Below, piece after piece: positions 24,490 through 32,636 of a DNA stretch of 64,000 nucleotides. The stretch spans positions 1 through 64,000 of the forward strand of contig NZ_FXAU01000009.1 in NCBI RefSeq assembly GCF_900177625.1, in the 5' to 3' direction. The notes below the pieces were generated by a model. That model did not search any database. It was not told the origin of the DNA and saw only the letters and a list, made by a program, of their open reading frames with translations. Position 1 is the stretch's first letter, and each line of letters opens with the position of its first letter. This DNA is from Sphingobacterium psychroaquaticum (GTDB lineage: Bacteria > Bacteroidota > Bacteroidia > Sphingobacteriales > Sphingobacteriaceae). The position numbers and the translations under genes are program-made.

Positions 24490-25581
24490 CTATTCAGATT
24501 TTAACCGGAGATTTCCTAGAATAAACTTAGGATCCATCAGCTTGGTACGCACATGCTCATCGTCTTTTACTTTCTGTAGCCCTTCCAATAAAACCTGATC
24601 ATTTTCAGAAAGTCCAGCCGACACCACATATACATCGGGCAGCATGTGACTAATTTCAATTAGCCTGCTATGCACCACCCCATGTGCATCGACGACAAAA
24701 GCATATTTTTGATCCTGCACTTCATACGTAGCTTTCTGCGGAATCACCAAGGCCTTTTCCAGTGGTACCCGCATTTGAATTTTACCCGTCTGCCCATTCT
24801 TAAGCAATCGATCAGGATTTGGGAAGCGGGCTCTGAAGGCAATATTGCCGGTTTCACTATTAAATTCTCCTTCTACGGTTTCGACACGTCCCGGATATTT
24901 CAACAGTTGATTATTAGCGAGTAGCAACTTGACATCTTTGTTCTGTTGGGCTGTGGCATTGTTTTGGTAATCCAGGTACTCAGGTTCAGAGACATTAAAG
25001 TACGCAAACATCTGGCTGTTATCGGATAAGCTCGTAAGGAGCTCTCCCTCATCGACCAAACTTCCCAATTTCAATGGGATACGGTCAATAACTCCATCAA
25101 AAGGCGCTCTAATTTCTGTTGCTGATAAATGGAATTTAGCAAGAGCTACCTCCGCTTTCGCCTTTTCTAATTTCGCTTGGGCAAGTGCCAATTCATTGGG
25201 AGAAACAATCTGTTTTTCAGCCAATATCTTAACATTTTGAACCTCAATTTCACCGGCCTTCACCTCGGCTTGTGCTTTTAAATATTCCGCTTGATAGAGC
25301 TTTGGCATAATACGAAAAAGCAACTGTCCGGCATGAACATTCTGTCCTTCATCTACATACATTTGTTCTAAAAATCCTTTTTCCAGGGCCCGGATTTCAA
25401 TATTCCGTACCGAACGGATTTGCGACACATACTCTTTGTTAAATGTTGTATCAACCCGTACTGGGTGTGTTGTGGGGTAAACCACGTGTTCTTCTTCTTT
25501 CTCTGCTTTTGATTGCGTACAACTGTATAGGCTTACCACCAAACACGTACTCGCTACAAGCGCAATACCAATTTTTTTCAT
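24490..25581 (-). CDS. RND efflux periplasmic adaptor (MFP) lipoprotein
   Basis: A 363-residue membrane-fusion protein bridging permease and outer channel. It is a lipoprotein (lipobox ending at Cys21, 'SLYSC'), with biotinyl-lipoyl-like halves ('EGQNVHAGQLLFRI', 'RAPFDGVIDRIPLKLGSLV') around a helical hairpin. I start at ATG 25581, which gives a clean signal peptide; a further 34 residues upstream are possible but not signal-like. A minus-strand TAAATTTG at 25646 to 25639 is a likely -7 box, giving a leader of about 52 nt. First gene of the pump operon. Confidence 0.93.
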   Translation of the reverse strand: MKKIGIALVASTCLVVSLYSCTQSKAEKEEEHVVYPTTHPVRVDTTFNKEYVSQIRSVRNIEIRALEKGFLEQMYVDEGQNVHAGQLLFRIMPKLYQAEYLKAQAEVKAGEIEVQNVKILAEKQIVSPNELALAQAKLEKAKAEVALAKFHLSATEIRAPFDGVIDRIPLKLGSLVDEGELLTSLSDNSQMFAYFNVSEPEYLDYQNNATAQQNKDVKLLLANNQLLKYPGRVETVEGEFNSETGNIAFRARFPNPDRLLKNGQTGKIQMRVPLEKALVIPQKATYEVQDQKYAFVVDAHGVVHSRLIEISHMLPDVYVVSAGLSENDQVLLEGLQKVKDDEHVRTKLMDPKFILGNLRLKSE

Positions 25582-25754
25582 TGTTGAAAATGGAATAAAA
25601 ATAAAAAATAAGGATAAGGATGATCGTTGACTATCGATCAAATTTAAGACGTCGTCAAGGCAACAGAAATGAATAAAACCCACGATTTACCTAAACAAAA
25701 CAGGCATATCCGTATGCTTTCAAGTGTGCATTGACGAGAAGATATTTTTTATTT

Positions 25755-26144
25755 TCAGATTCGAAGAACCCGTTGCAGAATATACTTATAAGAGGCAACT
25801 ATAGGCCATTGCCAAGTAAAGGGAAATTTATTCTTGAATGATAAGGGAAACCAACTGAGGAGAAAGACATAACTGAACAATAGTAAATCTTTGCCCCGCA
25901 AACTCATATTCTGTAGATCTTGGAGATCTTCTGTAAGCTCGGTCAGGGAGTCACTCTCTCTACTCATCGGAGTTAACCCTTTACTCAGGTGCATGGTCTT
26001 GTGTGCGTGAATTTGTTCTTGTCGAATCTTGTTCACCACAATATGGTCACAGAATCCTATATGCTGCACCTTGAAAAGATGTACTTGCTCCCCTTTTACG
26101 ACAAGGAAAAACAACGATAGGACCAATGTTACCAATACTCTCAT
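25755..26144 (-). CDS. Hypothetical small exported or membrane protein
   Basis: A 129-residue frame with a start-proximal hydrophobic segment ('VLVTLVLSLFFLVV', signal or anchor), a His-containing stretch ('HLFKVQHIGFCDHI', 'EQIHAHKTMHL') and a second hydrophobic stretch near 90-110 ('LLLFSYVFLLSWF'). I recognise no family. In favour of a real gene is a good promoter at 26154-26183 on the same strand and the lack of any other gene in a 0.8-kb gap. Against it, the predicted transcription start lies almost on the ATG. It lies 173 bp upstream of the efflux adaptor on the same strand; a link to metal sensing or efflux because of the His residues is a guess. Confidence 0.45.
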   Translation of the reverse strand: MRVLVTLVLSLFFLVVKGEQVHLFKVQHIGFCDHIVVNKIRQEQIHAHKTMHLSKGLTPMSRESDSLTELTEDLQDLQNMSLRGKDLLLFSYVFLLSWFPLSFKNKFPFTWQWPIVASYKYILQRVLRI

Positions 26145-26153
26145 TTGACAAGC

Positions 26154-26183
26154 CAAATGTACGAGCAGTTTTTAAATCTGCAA
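26154..26183 (-). promoter_or_regulatory. Promoter, TTG-N19-TACATTTG
   Basis: On the minus strand TTG is followed after 19 bp by TACATTTG (26161 to 26154), an excellent Bacteroidota promoter. The ATG of the small gene lies only 9 bp beyond the box, implying a leaderless or near-leaderless message. Confidence 0.6.
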
Positions 26184-26383
26184 TGCAGTTACTACATTTT
26201 ATCGTCATTTTTTTTGTCACGACAAGAAAAAAACAACATTAAACATTGATTATCAATATATAAACAAAAACAACCCTTCGTTTTATTGCACAAAAAAGGT
26301 TATATTACGATACCCCCTTTTTCTCAAATCTGTCTAAAATGTCTCGTTTTATCTGGACGACACCTTATAAACAATAAAAGAAT

Positions 26384-28090
26384 ATGAGCAAAACACCATT
26401 AAATAGGGCACCTATAGGTCCAAAAGCAAATGATTGCACCATCGATCTTCTCATCATGGGATCTGGCACCGGTATGGCAGCAGCACTAGCCGCCCAAGAA
26501 CAGGGATTGGAATGTCTCGTTATCGAAAAAACAGAATTTGTAGGCGGTTCTACAGCCCTCTCCGGAGGAGCCTTCTGGATTCCAGCCAATCGTACATTGC
26601 TGGAGAGTGGCTCCACAGACGACCTAGACAAAGCAAAGAAATATCTCGATGCCTTGGTTGGCGACAACAGCTCAGCAGTACGACGTCACGCCTTCCTGTC
26701 CAATGGAGCTGCCGCTGTTGATATGCTGTTGCGTACCACACCCATGCATTTTTTCTGGGCCAAAGGCTATGCCGACTACCATCCCGAAAAACCAGGAGGC
26801 GATCTTTTGGGACGAAGCTGCGAATGTAAACCTTTTGATATCTCCAAGCTAGGTGCCGAACGTCACCGCTTTCGGGGTAGTCCCATGGAAGCCCCTGTTC
26901 CGATGCCCGTCACGGGTGCGGACTATAAATGGATGAACCTGATGTTACGTCGTCCATTTAAAGCATTTCCCCTTATCCTCAAAAGACTAGCACAGGGGGT
27001 GGGTGGCCTTTTATTGGGGCGAAAATACGTTGCCGGCGGCCAAGCGATCGCAGCAGGTATGTTCGCCGGACTTCTACGCGCTGGGGTTCCCGTTTGGACA
27101 GATACCCGCTTGATTCGATTAAATACGGATGGCAACAAAGTAATCGGGGCCGTTGTGGAGCAACGTGGTGAACAATTTACCATACAAGTACGTAAAGGTG
27201 TAGTCCTCGCTGCAGGTGGCTTTGACCATAATCTAATCAAAAGACAGAAATATCAATCACCTTATATCGTGGATGACCTGAGTATGGGTGCTGCAGGAAA
27301 TATGGGAGACACACTCGATATTGTAGAACCGCTAGGCGTACAAACAGGATTGATGGAAGAAGCCTGGTGGTTTCCTGCAGTCGCCCCCCTTTCCAAAGGC
27401 GAAAAACCGATGATCCTCCTCGCGGAGCGTTCTCTCCCAGGCAGTCTGATTATCAATGAAGAAGGAAAGCGATTTATTAACGAAGCAACAGACTATATGA
27501 GTTTTGGCCAGTTTATTCGTAAACAAGAAGCTGGTGGCAAGCCTATACAGACGATGTGGTTTATCTTTGATCAGTTCTATAAAAACAATTACCTGATCGC
27601 AGGATCCATATTTCCACGGATGCCTTTTCCAAAAAGCTGGTATCAAGCTGGCATTGTCCATCAAGCGACAACAGTTACTGAAATAGCACATGCAATTAAT
27701 GTTCCTGCGGAGGGACTAGCAGAAACCATATCACGTTATAATGACTTTGCAGAAGCCGGTGCCGATCCAGACTTCCAACGGGGTAAAAGTGCCTACGACC
27801 ACTACTATGGTGACCCTACGGTACACCCAAACCCTAATCTCCGTGCCTTAACTGGCAAGCTATATGCCTTACGATTGGTACTTTCCGATCTCGGCACCTG
27901 TGGTGGCGTGATGACCAATGAATATGCACAAGTTTTGCGTGAAGATGGCGTACCAATCTCACGTCTCTATGCTATTGGGAATAACGCTGCAAATGTTTTC
28001 GGACGCAGCTATCCTGGCGCTGGCGGAACAATTGCGCAAGGTATTGTCTTCGGTTATGTCGCAGCAAAGCATGCCGCAACATCGCCATAA
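26384..28090 (+). CDS. KstD-like FAD-dependent oxidoreductase (FAD_binding_2)
   Basis: A 568-residue flavoprotein of the fumarate reductase/3-ketosteroid delta-1-dehydrogenase group. The N-terminal dinucleotide motif 'LLIMGSGTGMAAALAAQ' is followed by 'GGSTALSGGAFWIPAN', very like KstD. The C-terminal 'SDLGTCGG' and 'YAIGNNAANVFGRSYPGAGGTI' match the KstD FAD/substrate region, with Cys where KstD usually has Lys. KstD enzymes dehydrogenate ring A of 3-oxosteroids and are typical of Actinobacteria; no other steroid gene is nearby. The gene is single. Dehydrogenation of a ketosteroid-like compound is an inference, and a different enone/alkanone substrate is equally possible. Confidence 0.78.
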   Translation: MSKTPLNRAPIGPKANDCTIDLLIMGSGTGMAAALAAQEQGLECLVIEKTEFVGGSTALSGGAFWIPANRTLLESGSTDDLDKAKKYLDALVGDNSSAVRRHAFLSNGAAAVDMLLRTTPMHFFWAKGYADYHPEKPGGDLLGRSCECKPFDISKLGAERHRFRGSPMEAPVPMPVTGADYKWMNLMLRRPFKAFPLILKRLAQGVGGLLLGRKYVAGGQAIAAGMFAGLLRAGVPVWTDTRLIRLNTDGNKVIGAVVEQRGEQFTIQVRKGVVLAAGGFDHNLIKRQKYQSPYIVDDLSMGAAGNMGDTLDIVEPLGVQTGLMEEAWWFPAVAPLSKGEKPMILLAERSLPGSLIINEEGKRFINEATDYMSFGQFIRKQEAGGKPIQTMWFIFDQFYKNNYLIAGSIFPRMPFPKSWYQAGIVHQATTVTEIAHAINVPAEGLAETISRYNDFAEAGADPDFQRGKSAYDHYYGDPTVHPNPNLRALTGKLYALRLVLSDLGTCGGVMTNEYAQVLREDGVPISRLYAIGNNAANVFGRSYPGAGGTIAQGIVFGYVAAKHAATSP

Positions 28091-28110
28091 AAACGGAGAA
28101 AAATATGTTT

Positions 28111-29049
28111 TTATAAGTACGGGTTTGTGGGGATTTCTATCAGTTTATAGTCAGCCGCTGAGAGTCTTTCTTTCATCTGTTGATCAGGCATTTCTTTAAA
28201 CACGACAATGCTCAGGGTCTGGCACGGTACAATCCCCCACTTACTCAGTACGTCTCGTAATTTTTTCTTGAAAAGAATCTTTTTAAAAGCCTTTTCGGAC
28301 TTATGTGCGAGCATCCTATTGCTTCCAGGAAACCAGAAATTAGGATTTAACATTTTAATTGCAACCAGTGGTAAGTTTAAGCCTGCTGCAAACTTCTCAA
28401 ACTCTCTTTCAGATACTTTATAAACAAAGTTACCGACCGGTTCATACGAGAATCGATTTTTCCAAATTTTGCCAATAAGCTTTTGGTTTATCTTCTCCAA
28501 CAGATTACTTGCAAACAACAAGAGCGGCATCTTACTGATCGGATCTTGCGGTTCTATAATAATAATGCCTTTTTTTGCGACGCGAATCATCTCATACAAC
28601 GCGGCGTAAGGACGAGGAAAGTGATGATAACTTTCTTTACACAGAATATAATCCATACTATTTGTTGCAAACGAAAGATTCTCTGCGTTCTCGGCAGCAA
28701 ATTCATTCACTAATTTCAATTGCTGTGCAAACTGTAGAAAATTATCATTCAGGTCACTCGCAAGAACTTGTTCTACACCATTTTCTAAAAGGTACATAGC
28801 ATCATGTCCATACGCATCACCCACCGTAAGCCAACGATCCTTTTTATTGGCTATAAATGGTTTTAAAGCACTAAAAAAAACCTCTTGCAACCAGTGATTT
28901 ATTGTTCCTTTATAATCGCGAATATTTTCAAGTGCTGCGATTTTCTGTGCATCGTCGGGAAATAACGAATGATACCAGTTCGCATGTTTTTCATAACTAG
29001 TCTCATTGTAATTTCCAGGTTCATCTTTTCTTTTATCCATATCTAACAT
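28111..29049 (-). CDS. SAM-dependent methyltransferase
   Basis: A 312-residue class I methyltransferase. The SAM-binding motif I is degenerate, 'WLTVGDAYGHDAMYLLENG' (near 92-110), with Asp in 'VLASDLND' and a post-motif 'MDYILCKESYHHFPRPYAAL' as in methyltransferase_11. The C-terminal part is unique and basic. No neighbouring gene suggests a substrate; it ends 20 bp from the convergent KstD-like gene. An imperfect start choice exists between ATG 29049 and ATG 29040. A 10-bp hairpin lies 15 bp upstream of its start. Confidence 0.8.
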   Translation of the reverse strand: MLDMDKRKDEPGNYNETSYEKHANWYHSLFPDDAQKIAALENIRDYKGTINHWLQEVFFSALKPFIANKKDRWLTVGDAYGHDAMYLLENGVEQVLASDLNDNFLQFAQQLKLVNEFAAENAENLSFATNSMDYILCKESYHHFPRPYAALYEMIRVAKKGIIIIEPQDPISKMPLLLFASNLLEKINQKLIGKIWKNRFSYEPVGNFVYKVSEREFEKFAAGLNLPLVAIKMLNPNFWFPGSNRMLAHKSEKAFKKILFKKKLRDVLSKWGIVPCQTLSIVVFKEMPDQQMKERLSAADYKLIEIPTNPYL

Positions 29050-29063
29050 AGATTTTAAAGAGA

Positions 29064-29086
29064 GTAAGCCAGCAGAGCTGGCTTAC
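29064..29086. terminator. Hairpin between DUF5916 and methyltransferase genes
   Basis: GTAAGCCAGC (29064-29073) and GCTGGCTTAC (29077-29086) form a perfect 10-bp stem with an AGA loop. It may end transcription of the upstream DUF5916 gene (stop at 29229) or act as an attenuator for the methyltransferase. Confidence 0.55.
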
Positions 29087-29228
29087 GAATACTTTTCATG
29101 TTTATTGGTTTCTTTTTTTGTTAGGTAGCAAACACAACAACTAACAATATATTACCAAGAATCCCAGGCTTTTAGTCTTCTTTCGCTCCAAATATATATA
29201 AATTCCCCCTAACAGGAAATTAATTTTT

Positions 29229-31892
29229 CTATAAATTGAACCAATAATTCAATTTCATCATAAATGTATTGCTCGCCGGGAATCCCAACAAACGGTCAAG
29301 ATTATTTCCCCAGCCTGGTTGGTAAATAGCATCGCGATAAGACTGATTATGCTCCCAAACCAAATAAACCGTTGATCCTGGCAAGTACTCCCACCGCGCA
29401 ACCAAATTAGAACGAAACTCGTTGAAACTAAAATTAGGATCTTTAAACCGCAAACTTTTACCCGCATGATCTACGGTATAAAAACCTTCCTCCAACTGTA
29501 CCTCCGGTTCTGCAAACGCGATAAAGCGATCTCCATATCTACGCGCCTTTGTATCGCCGGCCAATTTAAACTGATCATATTTAGCAACCGACGTGAAGGG
29601 TGAACCATAAAATTGAATAGATACATCCGGCGTCACGTTAACCTGCATATTGAGGGTTACACCGTAGGTTTCCTGATCCATACGTCCTAAAATATATTCC
29701 GTTGGATTTGTCGTCGGACCGCCCATGGGTACAACCGTGCTTACATACTGTATATTATCTGTATTCCACGCATAATTAAACTGCCCCGCTAACCGCACAT
29801 GATTCCCCAATCGAAAGACCATACTCGGGTGGATTGCATTGTATCCCGTTTTTTCATCCAAATAATGGCGTCCATTGTAGTCTAATTTAAACATAATACG
29901 CTTGGCACGGTCTGTACTCAAGGCAATATTCGTCTCAAAATTGGAGTTATATCGCATGTCAGGCCCTCCACGTAAACGGCGGCTATCCACCGTATTCCAA
30001 CTAAATGTTTCTTTGATATCCATCTCAATGCGTCGTTTGATACTTAAACTTCGCCAACGAATAGCAACATCATTATTCATCGCATCTCCCCCATAATTCC
30101 ATACATTTTTTTGCGTGAAATTAATCCCCGCGAAGCGGAATGGACCCCAGGGATCCGTCTTTCGAAAGGCAATTTCGGACTCGTTTAGTTTATAGTCCGC
30201 TTGCTTCATAAACCCGACATCATTGAGATCAAATCCGGGAGAAGCCCAACTAAATGTTTGTGAAAAATTCCACTGCGCATTACCTTTCTTTCCAGCCTTA
30301 ATAAAACCACTGGTTCCTTGTAAGGACCGTGCATCGGGCTCAAGATCTAAATAAGGAAGTCCCGACGCACGATGGTAATAATGGGCAGCGTTTAGTTTTG
30401 TATTTAGAATAGCTTGAGATGAACCGTGAAGCGTACTAAACATTGCTTTTGCATCAATGTAATACAAGCGCTTAGCAAAATATTGCGTAAAATCTACGCC
30501 TCCTGTAAAAGCGTTGGCAACAAGCGCATCCTTGAGGTAGTTTTCATTTAGTTTCCTGTTCACAGCAGTCACCATTCCTCCGACCAATGTATTACCGTTC
30601 CAGTTTTTCTGTACGCGTGCTACCGTATAATTTGTTAAAGGCTCCGTTACCTCCGTATGCGCAACACCATCGCGGGTTACCGCCGAGGAAGTCTGTGCGG
30701 TAACACTCTGTAAAAAACCTACCGTCACCCCGTTACGATTTGTTCCGGTGAGCTTCATCGCGCCCAAGATTGGGATATTTTTTGGCGTCGCGGCAAAGCT
30801 TGTATTATTATCGATGCCACGTGGCTGATAGGAAGGCATAGCGCCAATACGTCGGGAATAGAACATCATTCCCCCGTCATTGTTGTCAAATTCAAGAATA
30901 TGTTTTCCTTCTAAAAAGAAAGGGCGCTTCTCATCATAGTAAACTTCATAGGCTGTAAGATTCATCACCGAAGGATCAAGTTCCACCTGTCCGTAATCTG
31001 GATTTATAGTTACATCAAGCGTAAAATCGCTCAAGGCAAACTTAGCATCCAAACCTACATTTTTCCCCCATTTACTCCCCGTTTGATAGGGGCTCCCAAC
31101 GACTTTAGGCTCTTTGGTGAACTTGGCCATCGTATAAGGCAAAAATTCTATTCCTCGCGGCTTTGGAAGAGCATTCATTCCATGCATCTCGCCAAAAGAA
31201 AACACATGTCCATTATTTTTAATAGGGATCATGCTCCAGTTCTGCACCTCATTATTTCGCCGAATGATCCGTCGCACATGCAATCCCCAAATACCATCGC
31301 TATTTTTTTGGTTATAACGAAGTTGACTGAATGGTATTCGAAGCTCTGCCGTCCAACTAGAGTCCGGCATATTAATATGGGTATGTCCCTCCCATACCGC
31401 ATTCCAGCTCAAGTTGACCGATAGTTTATCGGTTACCGTCAGATCCGTTTTATTTCCTCCAAGGTTAATATTGAACTCACTTGCCACCCGGTAATCGTGG
31501 TAGGTGTCAAAGGCAATACTGATTAAATCCCCATTACTATTATCATCCCGATTCCCGATAAAAGCATTCATCGTTTCTGGGTGTTTATCTTTACAGTATA
31601 CGCCTACGTAAAGGTTGGTGTCATCATAAAAAATCTTGACCCTTGTCCAGGAATCCGTATGTGCCCGTTCAAACGGTATGACTTGAGAGAAAATCTCGGA
31701 CCAGACACCTTTATTCTGCCAGATATCGTCATCAAGCCTTCCATCTACCCGCGGTCGTTCTCCAGCTAGCTTAGTAATAGGATAATTTCGTTTATAAGCA
31801 TCCTCGAACGATACAACTTCCTTTCTTTCCTCTTGCGCTCGACATAAGTTACTAACGAAGAGCCCGAGCAAAAGGAGATAGTAGTACTTCAT
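29229..31892 (-). CDS. DUF5916 protein with CBM9-like N-terminal domain
   Basis: An 887-residue exported protein (signal peptide ending 'CRAQ', residue 20). The N-terminal 40-240 resembles carbohydrate-binding module family 9 ('VDGRLDDDIWQ', 'TRVKIFYDDTNLYVGVYC', 'TAELRIPFSQLRYN'), followed by the long beta-rich DUF5916 domain that appears to form an outer-membrane barrel and ends in the aromatic 'MMKLNYWFNL', as outer-membrane proteins do. Members are frequent in Bacteroidota, and the function is not established. It is likely monocistronic. Confidence 0.85.
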   Translation of the reverse strand: MKYYYLLLLGLFVSNLCRAQEERKEVVSFEDAYKRNYPITKLAGERPRVDGRLDDDIWQNKGVWSEIFSQVIPFERAHTDSWTRVKIFYDDTNLYVGVYCKDKHPETMNAFIGNRDDNSNGDLISIAFDTYHDYRVASEFNINLGGNKTDLTVTDKLSVNLSWNAVWEGHTHINMPDSSWTAELRIPFSQLRYNQKNSDGIWGLHVRRIIRRNNEVQNWSMIPIKNNGHVFSFGEMHGMNALPKPRGIEFLPYTMAKFTKEPKVVGSPYQTGSKWGKNVGLDAKFALSDFTLDVTINPDYGQVELDPSVMNLTAYEVYYDEKRPFFLEGKHILEFDNNDGGMMFYSRRIGAMPSYQPRGIDNNTSFAATPKNIPILGAMKLTGTNRNGVTVGFLQSVTAQTSSAVTRDGVAHTEVTEPLTNYTVARVQKNWNGNTLVGGMVTAVNRKLNENYLKDALVANAFTGGVDFTQYFAKRLYYIDAKAMFSTLHGSSQAILNTKLNAAHYYHRASGLPYLDLEPDARSLQGTSGFIKAGKKGNAQWNFSQTFSWASPGFDLNDVGFMKQADYKLNESEIAFRKTDPWGPFRFAGINFTQKNVWNYGGDAMNNDVAIRWRSLSIKRRIEMDIKETFSWNTVDSRRLRGGPDMRYNSNFETNIALSTDRAKRIMFKLDYNGRHYLDEKTGYNAIHPSMVFRLGNHVRLAGQFNYAWNTDNIQYVSTVVPMGGPTTNPTEYILGRMDQETYGVTLNMQVNVTPDVSIQFYGSPFTSVAKYDQFKLAGDTKARRYGDRFIAFAEPEVQLEEGFYTVDHAGKSLRFKDPNFSFNEFRSNLVARWEYLPGSTVYLVWEHNQSYRDAIYQPGWGNNLDRLLGFPASNTFMMKLNYWFNL

Positions 31893-32052
31893 ACGTATTT
31901 TAGTTTAGAATCGGTTGATTATTAGTCCGATTCCAAACATAGAGAAAAAAGTTTATTTTCTTTTACATCTTTCACAAAATATTTCATTAAGTAACAAAAA
32001 TGTGTGAATAACCACGTACAATAATGGCAGAAAAAGAACAGCTACAGTCTCT

Positions 32053-32559
32053 TTATCGCAAGACCTTCTCATATGCTTTCCGCTTGGCGCCCCGGAAAGT
32101 TACTTCACCACAATAAACATACCCTTGTTTTTCGAATGTTTTCAACATACCCGGATTATCAAAGTTGGTGTCAGCTTTAACACTATAGATACCTTGTTGT
32201 AAAGCGAACTCTTCAATATGATGAAGTAAGAGCTTTGCGAGTCCTTTTCCCAGCTGTTGCTCTGCAATCGCCACCCGATGAAACACCACAAAATCACCTG
32301 TAGTTAGCCAGGTCCCTTCGAGTTCATCATAAGCAGGTTCATCATTGATAAGAATTGCGGTATACCCCACAATTTCTTCACCAATAACCAAGACATAACC
32401 AATTCCACGTGTTATATCACTTTGGATAACCGTAGGATTTGGGTACCCATCCTGCCATTGCTTACTGCCATCCGCTTTACGGCGTAAGATAGCTTGCGAT
32501 ATAATTTCCCAAATTGCGGCATGATCGGCTAGGGTTGCTTGTCTGAATATATAGTCCAT
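32053..32559 (-). CDS. GNAT-family N-acetyltransferase
   Basis: A 168-residue acetyltransferase of the GNAT superfamily. The acetyl-CoA binding signature is seen as 'VAIAEQQLGKGLAKLLLHHIEEFA' (near 93-116, motif A, pattern Q-x-x-G-x-G/A), and the C-terminal 'GMLKTFEKQGYVYCGEV' is typical of motif B. I start at ATG 32559; three further bases upstream give a GTG. Neighbouring genes do not suggest a substrate. Small-molecule or protein acetylation are both possible. Confidence 0.85.
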   Translation of the reverse strand: MDYIFRQATLADHAAIWEIISQAILRRKADGSKQWQDGYPNPTVIQSDITRGIGYVLVIGEEIVGYTAILINDEPAYDELEGTWLTTGDFVVFHRVAIAEQQLGKGLAKLLLHHIEEFALQQGIYSVKADTNFDNPGMLKTFEKQGYVYCGEVTFRGAKRKAYEKVLR

Positions 32560-32636
32560 CACTTAAAAACATTAGTATATATGCAGTAAACTTAACTAAA
32601 CTTGCTGTTCTACGCAAACATCAATGATTTACGTCA

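Noticed and set aside
25582..25683. N-terminal extension of the RND adaptor
   Set aside because: The extra 34 residues hide the clear lipoprotein signal that starts at ATG 25581, and a likely -7 box lies inside the extension.
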